Notes under the pieces: model-generated
Databases searched by the model: none
What the model was told of the DNA's origin: nothing
The model's input: only the letters and a program-made list of their open reading frames with translations
In this document: positions 19,501 to 26,717 of the stretch, one piece after another
Numbering within the stretch: position 1 is the first letter of the stretch
How the letters are laid out: each line of letters begins with the position of its first letter
Translations under genes and position numbers: made by a program
Assembly: GCA_020054205.1 (NCBI GenBank)
Contig: JAGVLS010000020.1
Location: 180,007-244,006, forward strand
Length of the DNA: 64,000 bases
Source: Candidatus Obscuribacterales bacterium
Lineage (GTDB): Bacteria > Cyanobacteriota > Vampirovibrionia > Obscuribacterales > Obscuribacteraceae
Direction of reading: 5' to 3'

Positions 19501-21139
19501 ATTTTTGATTGAAATTATAATCAACAGCTTGACCAATACGATTGCGTGCAGTTGAGCCCATCCAACCTAACATTTTTAATAAGCCACCAGTGACAAGTCC
19601 AGCAGAAATAAAATCAGACATTGGACTAATTTGAGCACGAGCTAAAAATGATGGCACTTGAATCATCATTTGTAATATGCCAATAGCCATTAAGATTTTT
19701 CCCCAAGGGTTAAAATCAGAGGCTAATATGATTACCATTAGCTTTAATAAGCCTACCCAAACAAATGTCCATAAGCTAGTTTCAACAAATGATTTGACAT
19801 AACCAGTAGCAACATTTTCTGTATCAGGTGTAGCAAAAAAGACAAGGAAAATTGGACCAAACATATATTGAGCAGTAAGCAAAGCTGTTTGGATAGCTTT
19901 TAAAATTAAAATATAGACTAATTCAGCAATTAAAATACCACCTAAAATCAAGAAAGTAACTAAGCCAAAAAAGCCAATTACTTCACCAACTGTACCAGCA
20001 GCAATACCACCGGCGGCACCACCAATAATTGGAGCAAATGCACTCATTACTCCACCTAGACCTGCTAAAAGACCACCTTTTACAGCAGAAGCTAATGCAG
20101 CATCAAGGGCGATAATTTCTGAGGCGGAATTGAAATAAATTGCTTTAATCATTTCATTTGTTATTTGTACTTCAAAAGCAAATAAAGTTGGCCAAGCAAG
20201 TATTAAGCCAGCAGTAAATATTAGTCTGCCAACTGCACCCATTAAATTGCCACCGCCACGCCAAGATGCTTCAGCCCAATATTTCCAAATTGCTAAAATA
20301 AAGAGCAAAAGCAATAAGTCAACAGCAATACCATACATTATGTCTGCTGCTTGTCTTACTTTTGGAGAAATTTGATCATCGCTAGATCCATTTAAGCCAT
20401 TGATAGCAATATTAGGATTTAAAACAAATATGCGTAATACTTTTGCTAAAAACTGCACAGTATCAGCTATCCAGCCATTAATCAATTCTTGAATCCATTT
20501 ACCAATTAATTGTCCAACTTGAGCAAATAATCTACCAACTATGTCATCTTTATAAAATTGATGTAAGCCTCGATATGTTTCATTTACTGAACCAAGGCTA
20601 GCATTAAGTATATTACCTACATCATCTAAAACTCCACTTGAACCTTGTTCTGCTGCTTGATAAACAAGTGAAGTACGTTCGCCTACTAAAATGTCGCTGA
20701 CATTTCTTCTAGCTAAATCCGTATTGATTTGAGCAGCTTGATTTACTTGTGGAACTTGTGCTTTGGCATTAACATATGGATTGGGGACTGTATCATCCGT
20801 ACCCCTTGCTTGCCCTTCTGGCTGCAGCGATTCATTGCTATTAGTCATAGCTGCTGGTGGCTCTAATGTTTGAGCAAAGGCTAATGGCAATAAAGAAGCT
20901 TGGCTTAAATATAATAATAAACAAAAAAGTAAAAGAGATGATTTAAATACAGATGGTTTTTTTGCTGTATTTTCAGTAATTTGTCTAGTCTTGTTTTTAC
21001 TTTGGATAATTACTTGGCTTAGTAAAATATTTTTTTGGCGATTAAAATTTAAGCGCTTGGCGTTTTGAGCGCTTTTGACAGGCATTGTGTTATTGCCAAT
21101 ATTTACAAGTATTTCGAAGTCCGACACTGTTTTACTCAT
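16583..21139 (-). CDS. Giant VirB6/TrbL-like polytopic T4SS protein
   Basis: 1518 residues. A first hydrophobic segment lies near 68-90. The channel-like region spans about 262-505 with roughly six to eight membrane helices (DLLLLLFILAIWKYW, LIFTAGLILAWPTLFAF, GLVTFLILGGILIAELVYIL, TSLWTFVWVGLLKLMVIILA), including a Gly-rich loop, as in VirB6/TrbL/PrgH proteins. An Ala/Thr/Lys-rich linker follows (about 560-735). The remaining ~780 residues are a soluble helical domain with no family I recognise. Canonical VirB6 is about 300 residues; extended forms are known, but this tail is very long. It could act outside the inner membrane or carry an effector or pore-plug activity. A terminator separates it from the upstream pilin-like gene. 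Confidence 0.68.
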   Translation of the reverse strand: MSKTVSDFEILVNIGNNTMPVKSAQNAKRLNFNRQKNILLSQVIIQSKNKTRQITENTAKKPSVFKSSLLLFCLLLYLSQASLLPLAFAQTLEPPAAMTNSNESLQPEGQARGTDDTVPNPYVNAKAQVPQVNQAAQINTDLARRNVSDILVGERTSLVYQAAEQGSSGVLDDVGNILNASLGSVNETYRGLHQFYKDDIVGRLFAQVGQLIGKWIQELINGWIADTVQFLAKVLRIFVLNPNIAINGLNGSSDDQISPKVRQAADIMYGIAVDLLLLLFILAIWKYWAEASWRGGGNLMGAVGRLIFTAGLILAWPTLFAFEVQITNEMIKAIYFNSASEIIALDAALASAVKGGLLAGLGGVMSAFAPIIGGAAGGIAAGTVGEVIGFFGLVTFLILGGILIAELVYILILKAIQTALLTAQYMFGPIFLVFFATPDTENVATGYVKSFVETSLWTFVWVGLLKLMVIILASDFNPWGKILMAIGILQMMIQVPSFLARAQISPMSDFISAGLVTGGLLKMLGWMGSTARNRIGQAVDYNFNQKYGARGISNTSSADTSSMAGKQESPELLNTLSKKTSEARAHKGTVATPLPKTPTDPNGQALKVPLTAKEKQAQKQKEKEQEEANLATEQSNQGKDVNTGANPTSANPAATSAAGANLATGTSTPASKTQTQPNTNTGTPTATAPAGKTTLKTPTAKDAAKTLATGAALAAGAGAAAAGSGAATGASPNTNQPLETGSDGEMKEQYQLPRYGVKDWDEKYFKYVPARFAIAQLTSLQGLSARYGETDKSYIVGDGRNGTSRMFLGKNASDTEIAHTMMAGAFANSVHDPQGHEAARQSAIEAGADAPKGLMENVGANWLAYTGSSFKQTGRAKERFGKALYQEAAKGSMDYVNGKEGNAYTGYLKSRFGDWTADNDAVATFILTDPESTESPWNRAIGPATDALISGGFSISPETRGAAQNPSIMAMHPARRKLAIPSVLKATFDTAKDMCKDLDPKDPNTASIQKHVHGELARGLSSGEVEWAIAVDPVSAGADLNLTNAHYGAQISLAAGLNPNETSLAYRGLVQGAPMVAQSLGKFGTSVVNGVAVNNPVPAGVTNLDSLAAHIIPSAGETREQAYAQVMEHTVDVARAFNANGIPMRQLMDPGASSSLYSYIEDSTQGGLANIDQPQGQMVLQAAGATMKQLGSVGFNANRANATYQYLNNGGNIGQLSAQRILVSEKIMDSGTAPTEHMVESYIRLQADANRHNRTMPAMETVVQVAQEWQGNSFIQAQDLPVVSQLKQANVNVNQNTLRVGAIEYAGSGNVSASNVTATVRLIESGVARNASDASAIFNVAAEAISGTGLSDLPPDLLSQAVIDVQRSGGFTDRQLQDKTICQMAIEEGFKNDSQPADNVVTLQCLAVGTRVHGASSVAQNRTEYIEVYTDMLQNGYTPYQAIQQGPQAYSAAEAIIKSNSYDNWDRQEDRQAVHATPRNVSMLLQDPRFTPNSPSQGPPMDPGLWDRLSLPRERPNR

Positions 21140-21174
21140 AATCTGTCTTGGGATGACTAATGGACTTCAGTGGG

Positions 21175-21230
21175 AAAAACCGCTATAAGAATACGGGCCG
21201 GTATATTATTACCGGCCCGTGCAGTTTTTT
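21175..21230 (-). terminator. Intrinsic terminator inside the transfer block
   Basis: ACGGGCCGGTA (21193-21203) and TACCGGCCCGT (21210-21220) make an 11-bp GC-rich stem with loop TATTAT, the strongest hairpin in this AT-rich window. On the minus strand the stem is extended by AAAAACTGC/GCGGTTTTT pairing and ends in a T run. It starts right after the pilin-like stop (21232) and lies before the VirB6-like start (21139). It should cut expression of the giant downstream gene relative to the pilin. Confidence 0.7.
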
Positions 21231-21231
21231 C

Positions 21232-21663
21232 TTATAGACCGCCGCCTAATCCACCGAAGTTATTGATAGCGAATGTACCAATTAAGTGGACAGCAGTTGG
21301 TCCGCCGAAGCCGACGCCAAGTCCTTTTGCTACGTTCATAGCGGACTCACCACCGTCTCTTTGACCGAATGCTATTTTCATTCCTGCCAAAGATGAAGGT
21401 ACTGTGGATAAGGCTGTAACAACGCGGCTTATGTCACGTGCGCAGTCATATCCATAATCGGCTAATTGACCTACTTCGTTTGATTGCCCAAAGCGGGGGT
21501 CTACTGGAGCACCCACCAGCCCCTGGGCATGTGCTACTTGATCGTAAACACCTATGGCCATCAGGACCAGTTGAGGAGCCAGGAGAATGCCCATTCGGCA
21601 AGCAACCTTGAAGGCAACAGAAGAAAGAACTTTCTTCTTGATTGATGTGATCTTGGTTACCAT
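21232..21663 (-). CDS. VirB2-like pilin candidate
   Basis: 143 residues from the ATG at 21663, which has AGGAGG 5 nt upstream; a longer in-frame start at 21717 lacks such a site. A long Lys-rich signal sequence ends near VAHAQG (about residue 48). The mature part is about 95 residues with two hydrophobic stretches (ISRVVTALSTVPSSLAGMKI, and a Gly-rich one from AMNVAKGLGVGFGG) and ends NNFGGLGGGL. Size, long signal peptide, paired helices and a following terminator all fit a major T4SS pilin (VirB2/TrbC type). There is no diagnostic motif, so this is inference from architecture and context. Confidence 0.5.
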   Translation of the reverse strand: MVTKITSIKKKVLSSVAFKVACRMGILLAPQLVLMAIGVYDQVAHAQGLVGAPVDPRFGQSNEVGQLADYGYDCARDISRVVTALSTVPSSLAGMKIAFGQRDGGESAMNVAKGLGVGFGGPTAVHLIGTFAINNFGGLGGGL

Positions 21664-21713
21664 ATGAACCTCCTGTTCGTTAGGTTTTGTTTGTGAGTTG
21701 GTCAGTAAAATTA

Positions 21714-22379
21714 TCATTTGTGTAGAAGCCTTCCTCGTACTTCAGCTCGTGCATTTGCACCGCTGGTACTGGTTGTAGGTAAGTAAGGACCAGGAACGTA
21801 TCCAAAATTTTTGCCATAATTTGCAATAGCAGGTGTAGCCCGCTCAGCAATGGCTGGACTTGTGTGACGCTTCAATAGTTTGCCATTTACGTTTGTATTG
21901 GTACGTAGATGTTTTGCTTTTGAAGCAGGAAAAATTGGTTTGTGAGCTATAGGTGATATAGCTTTAGATTGTGCTTGTGCTGGTTGAATATTTGGTATAG
22001 CTACATGAGGCAAAGATGCCATTTGTGGTCGACCAAATGCTGGATTGAAACTAGCTTGTGCTTGTGGTGTGCTTATTTGAGGAGCTACTGTATTTATAAT
22101 TGGACGAGCAGCAACTTGTTGTTGTACTACTGGCACGGGTGGCTTAGCCAACATTTGTGGATCAACACCTAAGAAATTTGCATTTTTAGGAACTGAACCA
22201 TTGCGATTATGTGCAGGACTATTATAGTCAGAAGGCATTTTATTTCTTTCCACTTTCCATTGATTAGGAGCAAATGAAAATCTTGCACCACGACTTTCTT
22301 GAGCAGAACTTGATTGAGCGGCAATTAAGTTAGCTGCTACTGTAAGACTTATTAATGCTAGTGATGTTTTGATTTTCAT
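21714..22379 (-). CDS. Exported low-complexity protein of the transfer block
   Basis: 221 residues with a clear signal peptide (MKIKTSLALISLTVAANLIA, cleaved near SSAQE). The mature chain is basic and rich in Ala, Pro, Asn and Gln, with no predicted membrane helix and little regular structure. It is probably periplasmic or surface-exposed. It lies 2 bp after the preceding gene's stop and 50 bp before the pilin-like start, so it is co-transcribed. It could be a VirB5/VirB7/VirB9-equivalent that has diverged beyond recognition, but nothing in the sequence proves it. Confidence 0.6.
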   Translation of the reverse strand: MKIKTSLALISLTVAANLIAAQSSSAQESRGARFSFAPNQWKVERNKMPSDYNSPAHNRNGSVPKNANFLGVDPQMLAKPPVPVVQQQVAARPIINTVAPQISTPQAQASFNPAFGRPQMASLPHVAIPNIQPAQAQSKAISPIAHKPIFPASKAKHLRTNTNVNGKLLKRHTSPAIAERATPAIANYGKNFGYVPGPYLPTTSTSGANARAEVRGRLLHK

Positions 22380-22381
22380 AA

Positions 22382-23029
22382 TTAAAACCTAAATCCGTTG
22401 CGGACACCGAAACCGGTCATAGTTAAACCAAATATTCCTAAACCGACAGGGGCATATTGTGGTCTCATTAAATAAGCACTGGTGAGAGCACCAGCACCAA
22501 AACCTGCTAAAGCAGATAATGTATTAGTGACACCACTTCTACGTATATCTTTTGTTACTGGTTTGTACTTGACACCACCGGTTAAAGTTTGTGATTGAGC
22601 TGGTTGATTTGATGCCAATGCATTACTTGCTGGATATGAATTCTCCATATTGCCTTGTTGTGCTCTCCACTGAGGTGTAAGCACTTGTGGATTAAGTTCA
22701 CCTTGTCCATAAAGGGAATTGAAAGCAGATTGGCGAAAATCTTTTGCTGTTTGCATTCCATTTAAATCATTCATTACCATGCCAGGAGTATTGTTATCAT
22801 CTATAGCTGACATTTGGTTAGAACTAGAATTAGCACTAGTGCTAGTAGTAATTGGATCTAAAGGTACAATTTCTGGTGGCAATAAAGATTCTTCACTAAT
22901 AGTTGTGTCTGTTTGCTGAGCCAAAACTATTTGTATCGCACCAAAAGAAGTTGTAATTGACGATAAGAAAATAGCCAAAGCTAACTTTGTGCGATTATTA
23001 TTTAGATTTAGTTGCTTAACTAGATTCAT
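22382..23029 (-). CDS. Exported protein with C-terminal glycine-zipper helices
   Basis: 215 residues. The signal peptide (about 15-38) ends VLAQQ. The middle is acidic and low-complexity. The C-terminal ~50 residues contain two hydrophobic Gly-rich stretches (LSALAGFGAGALTSAYLM and VGLGIFGLTMTGFGV) ending RNGFRF. Such a terminal aromatic residue with paired glycine helices suggests membrane insertion, perhaps in the outer membrane. AAGGA lies 7 nt before the ATG. It leads the sub-operon that includes the pilin-like gene. No known family. Confidence 0.6.
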   Translation of the reverse strand: MNLVKQLNLNNNRTKLALAIFLSSITTSFGAIQIVLAQQTDTTISEESLLPPEIVPLDPITTSTSANSSSNQMSAIDDNNTPGMVMNDLNGMQTAKDFRQSAFNSLYGQGELNPQVLTPQWRAQQGNMENSYPASNALASNQPAQSQTLTGGVKYKPVTKDIRRSGVTNTLSALAGFGAGALTSAYLMRPQYAPVGLGIFGLTMTGFGVRNGFRF

Positions 23030-23119
23030 ATCTTTTCCTTGATATTTCCCTTGGGGGGCATTTCTTTTAAAGCTACCTAGCTAGGGCATATTACGATTTA
23101 AGCTAGCTAAATGAAAGAC

Positions 23120-23151
23120 GGGTAATTCCCAAAAGTATGGGAATATTCCCA
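23120..23151. promoter_or_regulatory. GGG/CCC dyad element, copy 2
   Basis: GGGTAATTCCC followed by AAAAGTA and the perfect 14-bp palindrome TGGGAATATTCCCA (23138-23151). It is in the 136-bp gap between the stop of the 23166 gene and the start of the gene ending at 22382. It aligns with the element at 15383-15424. Probable operator for the pilin sub-operon. Confidence 0.45.
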
Positions 23152-23165
23152 CTGACCGTAAACCC

Positions 23166-24125
23166 TTAGAAATTGGTGATTACAGCCGTTGGTAGAAGCA
23201 ATTGATCCATTTTTTGTGGATTTGTATTACAAGGAGCAAATTGGGCATACGGGAAACCAAAATCTGATGTTTTATTTGTAAATCTTGGCATGCGACGTCT
23301 ACCTTGACCAAATTCAAAAGATTGATTACCGTCCAAAGCACCAATTGGATTATTGCGCATAGAACTTAAACCAAAATCTTGAACAGTAGAGCCAGTAGAT
23401 ATTCTGTTGCCACCAACAGCAAATCTTTGTCCACCACCTAAATCAAGAGAATTATTTCTTAGTCCATTACCAGTGGCTACCCCAAATGGTACACCCCAAC
23501 CAGCCATAGGTCCTAATAATTCAACTTGATCTTGACTTCCGTCTCCTGGGAAAATGTTTCCAAGCGAGCTATTGCGTCCTCTTAATTCCCATTGATGAGT
23601 TTGTTGCCCACCGCGTCTTACAGTTGGAATAGTAGTTAAAAAACCACCAGTACCAGGAATACCGCCTGTAGGAATAATAGGTATTTCTTGTGATGGATTA
23701 AATGATCCCATTGGTGCAGTTAAACTACCTGGGTCCATACCTGGTGTAGATGGAGGAGCAGGAATTACTGGTGTAAGTAATGGACCTAATACTCCTGGTG
23801 GCATCTCGACAGCAGGATTTACAGGTAATGGTATACCTGATGTTTGTCTATCGATTTGATTTGATGGAATGGATGGTATCCATGGCAAAAGTGTAGGTGG
23901 TCCACCATGCCCAGGCAATACTGGCGATGGTGACATACCATCACCACAAGCTGGTGATTGTCCTTCCGGTGGTGAGACAAATGGTGGGGCGCTTGATGAG
24001 CCAGAAATTAATGGTGTGCGCAGTGTTGAATTTGGTGCACCAATAAAACCAGCTTGCGCAAATGTTGTTTGCGGGATGGCAAAACTTATAGCGATTGCGA
24101 TAAATAATGTTTGCTTGACGTTCAT
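23166..24125 (-). CDS. Exported Pro/Gly-rich protein, paralog A
   Basis: 319 residues: signal peptide to about residue 24 (IPQTTFAQ), then a Pro/Gly/Ser-rich chain with almost no helix. It shares with the neighbouring gene the block SSAPPxVSxPxGQxPACGDG followed by P-PV-G-GPPTLLP-PS at residues about 44-90, including one conserved Cys. The rest carries repeated FGxx, QxFG and RN-SLG patterns suggesting beta structure. SD GGAGG precedes the ATG. It is probably a surface or periplasmic part linked to the secretion apparatus. I know no family. It may form disulfide-linked multimers through the single conserved Cys. Confidence 0.6.
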   Translation of the reverse strand: MNVKQTLFIAIAISFAIPQTTFAQAGFIGAPNSTLRTPLISGSSSAPPFVSPPEGQSPACGDGMSPSPVLPGHGGPPTLLPWIPSIPSNQIDRQTSGIPLPVNPAVEMPPGVLGPLLTPVIPAPPSTPGMDPGSLTAPMGSFNPSQEIPIIPTGGIPGTGGFLTTIPTVRRGGQQTHQWELRGRNSSLGNIFPGDGSQDQVELLGPMAGWGVPFGVATGNGLRNNSLDLGGGQRFAVGGNRISTGSTVQDFGLSSMRNNPIGALDGNQSFEFGQGRRRMPRFTNKTSDFGFPYAQFAPCNTNPQKMDQLLLPTAVITNF

Positions 24126-24149
24126 TTTTGGAGGCCTCCGGAAGCCTAA

Positions 24150-24839
24150 TTAATAAGGGGCAATTGTCATAATTGAAGAAGAATTATTTTCATGATTTTG
24201 GCGGCTGCCGTATAAATCATATGTAGGTGTTCCTTGGTAGCGATTTTGCCAAGGACCATCTTGAGAGGTAGAACCAAATGCTTTTTGTCCAAAATCAAAT
24301 GATCTTGTGCCATGGTATTTATAACGGCCAAAATCACGTGATGTTTGTCCACCCCAACGTGTAGTTGGAGCAAATCCAGCAATTCCTCCACCAGGCATGA
24401 CAGTACCAATAGAGGCTGGTGGTGGGTAAAAGTCGCGCGGATGAGTAATAATTCCTGGATCAAAACCAGGTGTAGATGGCGGGGGCGGGGCATATATTGA
24501 AGGACCTAATTGTCCAGGCAATGAAACTGTAGCTGGCGAAAAAGGAACTACATAAGAAGGATTTTGAATATCATTAGATGGTGTTGTCGGTACATAGGGT
24601 AGTAGTGTAGGTGGTCCAGGCATACCAATTGTGACAGGAGCTGGAATTGCACCATCCCCACAGGCCGGGGGTTGACCAACTGGTGCTGAAACTAAAGGGG
24701 GAGCAGATGATGCACCAGGAATTAATGGATTGCGTAATGTGTTAGTTGGTGAGCCAGCAAATTGAGCGTGAGCAATACCAACTGTGAAAGATGAATACAC
24801 AGCAATTAAGGTTGTAGCAATAGTTTTGTTAATCTGCAC
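24150..24839 (-). CDS. Exported Pro/Gly-rich protein, paralog B (first gene of the block)
   Basis: 229 residues from a GTG at 24839. The signal peptide ends at GIAHAQF, after which the same SSAPP...PACGDG...GPPTLLP block as paralog A appears, then a shorter Pro-rich region and a tail with RDFGRYKYHGTRSFDFG-type beta repeats. It is shorter than paralog A by about 90 residues. The two genes are 24 bp apart, an evident tandem duplication. As first gene it should respond to the promoter region at 24840-25107. Function unknown. Confidence 0.6.
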   Translation of the reverse strand: MQINKTIATTLIAVYSSFTVGIAHAQFAGSPTNTLRNPLIPGASSAPPLVSAPVGQPPACGDGAIPAPVTIGMPGPPTLLPYVPTTPSNDIQNPSYVVPFSPATVSLPGQLGPSIYAPPPPSTPGFDPGIITHPRDFYPPPASIGTVMPGGGIAGFAPTTRWGGQTSRDFGRYKYHGTRSFDFGQKAFGSTSQDGPWQNRYQGTPTYDLYGSRQNHENNSSSIMTIAPY

Positions 24840-24887
24840 TTCTTTACCCTAATTTTGGTTCTAAAACTGGCATTGCCGAGGCGGCTT

Positions 24888-24905
24888 TCACCAGGAATTA
24901 AACAT
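24888..24905 (-). other. Possible five-codon leader minigene
   Basis: On the minus strand a strong site (AAGGAGG) lies 4 nt before ATG (24905-24903), which reads M-F-N-S-W-stop. It lies in the leader of the transfer block, 48 bp upstream of the first GTG. A better ribosome site than the gene it precedes suggests translational regulation or a decayed start. In the same frame TGA and later TAG block any longer reading. Confidence 0.3.
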
Positions 24906-25006
24906 TAGCCTCCTTGTAAAGGCTTGTCTTTAGGGTAGATACGCAAATGTGTGCGGTTTTTCCCACTTATACTCAAATATGGCGGTTCATTTTTTTTCAA
25001 TAACGC

Positions 25007-25027
25007 TTGACAGGCACCATATTTGGT
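25007..25027 (+). promoter_or_regulatory. TTGACA box with overlapping CACC/GGTG dyad
   Basis: TTGACA at 25007-25012 is followed at 25014-25027 by CACCATATTTGGTG, a near-perfect dyad. It lies in the divergent gap between the transfer block and the coiled-coil gene. No convincing -10 element lies at 16-19 bp, so the promoter is doubtful; the dyad could be an operator. Confidence 0.25.
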
Positions 25028-25107
25028 GAAGAAAACTACACTTCATTTAAAAATGATTTGTTAAATTTGTAAGTTGCGCTATGATATCGCCTAGGAAGGA
25101 GAACTTT

Positions 25108-25722
25108 ATGAATACTCATAAGGTACAAATGAGCCAAACTAATAATAATTTTGACTTGCCGCTTGGACATAGCGACGCTATTAATACAGACGGACTAGAA
25201 GATTTATTTGCTTGGGCACAAGATATGGTGTCTGACGAACAAGATTTTAAATTGCTCAAATCAAAAGAAAAACGCATCCGCAAGCAAGTGCTTGAACTTA
25301 TTCAATTGAATAAAGAAAAAGAAATTGAAAATAAGTATATTGCTGAAAATAGTTATCTGCAAAGACGCGTAATGGCCCTTCTGCAAGCAATACAAGAAAA
25401 ACAAGAAGAAAATTCCGCTCTTAAACAAACAATGCTTCGGCAACAATTTTCATTGCAAAAACTGTCTGAACTAGAACAAGAAGTCAAGCATTTGAGGGCA
25501 ATGACTTGGTATAGAGAAGAAGCTGAAGCTGAAAGAAAAGAATTATTGTCTGCATTATCAAAAATCAAAAGAGAACGAGATATGTTAGACGAATTGTTGC
25601 TTGTCAATGAGGGCGAAAATGTTCGCTTGTTCAAACTTTATAGTGAGACAAATTTAGAACTGCAAAAATTGAAATCCCGTACTTGGTGGCAAGTATTAGT
25701 CTCTTTATTTAAAAAGGGCTAA
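25108..25722 (+). CDS. Coiled-coil protein
   Basis: 204 residues from the ATG at 25108, preceded by AAGGAG at about 7 nt; an in-frame ATG at 25081 lacks such a site. Residues about 45-195 are highly charged heptad helices (KEKRIRKQVLELIQLNKEKE, EENSALKQTMLRQQ, AEAERKELLSALSKIKRERD) predicting a long coiled coil. The end WWQVLVSLFKKG is an amphipathic, membrane-touching anchor. It could be a cytoskeletal or septum-associated scaffold. The last four bases overlap the convergent glycosyltransferase gene. No known family. Confidence 0.65.
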   Translation: MNTHKVQMSQTNNNFDLPLGHSDAINTDGLEDLFAWAQDMVSDEQDFKLLKSKEKRIRKQVLELIQLNKEKEIENKYIAENSYLQRRVMALLQAIQEKQEENSALKQTMLRQQFSLQKLSELEQEVKHLRAMTWYREEAEAERKELLSALSKIKRERDMLDELLLVNEGENVRLFKLYSETNLELQKLKSRTWWQVLVSLFKKG

Positions 25723-26714
25723 GTAGAATTAGTTTTTAGAACAATTTCTAGTTTTTCTAAGACTTCAGCCAGCATAATTCTGTGCATACAATCGCCAGGA
25801 TCTTCAGGTAAAACAAATTGGCAGCTCATTTGATCCTTGCAACGGCAGTCAGAGTTTTGATTGAGAACCAAATCATTAAAACCATAGGGTCCTCTTTCAA
25901 TGGGATTTGTTGGTCCATAAAGTCCAATTACTGGCACACCAATACATACAGATAAGTGTGCAAATAAACTATCGCAAGCAATTGTCGCTAGTGAAGCTTT
26001 GATTATGGCTGATGATTGTAATAAGTCAGTTTTGCCAGCAATATTTACTGCCGATGATTCATTGTTTTTTATTAATTTTCGACAAAATTCAGCATCGTTT
26101 TCACTGCCCATAATAATTGGAGTGAATTTCCTTTCAGCAATTAAATGTTCAAGTAAATATGTCCAACCATCTTCCAACCAAGCGCGACTTGGATAGTCTT
26201 TAGGAACAGATGGTGCAAGTACAATGAAAGGCTTAGTCCGTAAATCTTTTGTTGGAATTAACTCAGCTATTGCCGATTTAGCAAGAAAATCTGGATAAAT
26301 GGTTGGGAAAAGCTTAGGGGGTAATTTGGGACAAAATGGCATTATTGTAGATAAATATGTTTCTACAACATGTTTTTTAGACAATATTTTTTTTGGTAGC
26401 GTATAAACTTTAACATTTTTGGGAATAACAAAAGACTGACTTTCTTTAGATAAGGTCAAATCAATTAAAATATTGGCGCCAAATAATTTAATTGATTCAG
26501 ATTTATTGCGCATTGATGTATATGGATCATATTCTACTGTTTCATCAATATAAGGACTTGATGAAAGCAATAATGGACATAAGTCATTTTGAGTCCAGTA
26601 AATAATATGTGAATTGGGATAATTAGCTTTTAGCGTTAAAGCTACGGGCGTGCTGAGGAAAATATCGCCTTCAGGCAAAGGGCTTAATACAACAATATTG
26701 GCATTATCTTGCAT
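25719..26714 (-). CDS. Glycosyltransferase family 9 (heptosyltransferase-like)
   Basis: 331 residues. The N-terminal Rossmann domain starts IVVLSPLPEGDIFLSTPVA, the usual GT9 loop that carries the acceptor site. The C-terminal domain has PFIVLAPSVPKDYPSRAWLE, a donor-side AGKTDLLQSSAIIKAS and CDSLFAHLSVCIGVPVIGLYGPT, the GT9 signature. GT9 enzymes add heptose to lipid A-core or similar sugars in diderm envelopes. The tail carries a Cys cluster (SDCRCKDQMSCQFV). It lies 3 bp after rarA in the repair operon, probably by operon growth rather than shared function. The usual G-D motif residues are only partly conserved, so the sugar is uncertain. Confidence 0.82.
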   Translation of the reverse strand: MQDNANIVVLSPLPEGDIFLSTPVALTLKANYPNSHIIYWTQNDLCPLLLSSSPYIDETVEYDPYTSMRNKSESIKLFGANILIDLTLSKESQSFVIPKNVKVYTLPKKILSKKHVVETYLSTIMPFCPKLPPKLFPTIYPDFLAKSAIAELIPTKDLRTKPFIVLAPSVPKDYPSRAWLEDGWTYLLEHLIAERKFTPIIMGSENDAEFCRKLIKNNESSAVNIAGKTDLLQSSAIIKASLATIACDSLFAHLSVCIGVPVIGLYGPTNPIERGPYGFNDLVLNQNSDCRCKDQMSCQFVLPEDPGDCMHRIMLAEVLEKLEIVLKTNST

Positions 26715-26717
26715 GTC

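Noticed and set aside
8420..23112. TTAAGCTAGCTAAA at 8420-8433 and 23099-23112
   Set aside because: One copy overlaps the VirD4 stop codon; the sequence is a common palindromic AT-rich string and no further copies or junctions support a boundary.
24888..24905. Reassigned TGA codon (alternative genetic code) extending the first transfer gene
   Set aside because: A TAG follows soon in the same frame and TGA is used normally as stop in several genes of the window.
21169..24967. AGTGGGAAAAACCGC appears at 21169-21183 and inverted at 24953-24967 at the two ends of the pilin sub-block
   Set aside because: A 15-nt match between strands is expected a few times by chance in 64 kb of AT-rich DNA, and one copy is part of a terminator arm. 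I do not call it an attachment site.
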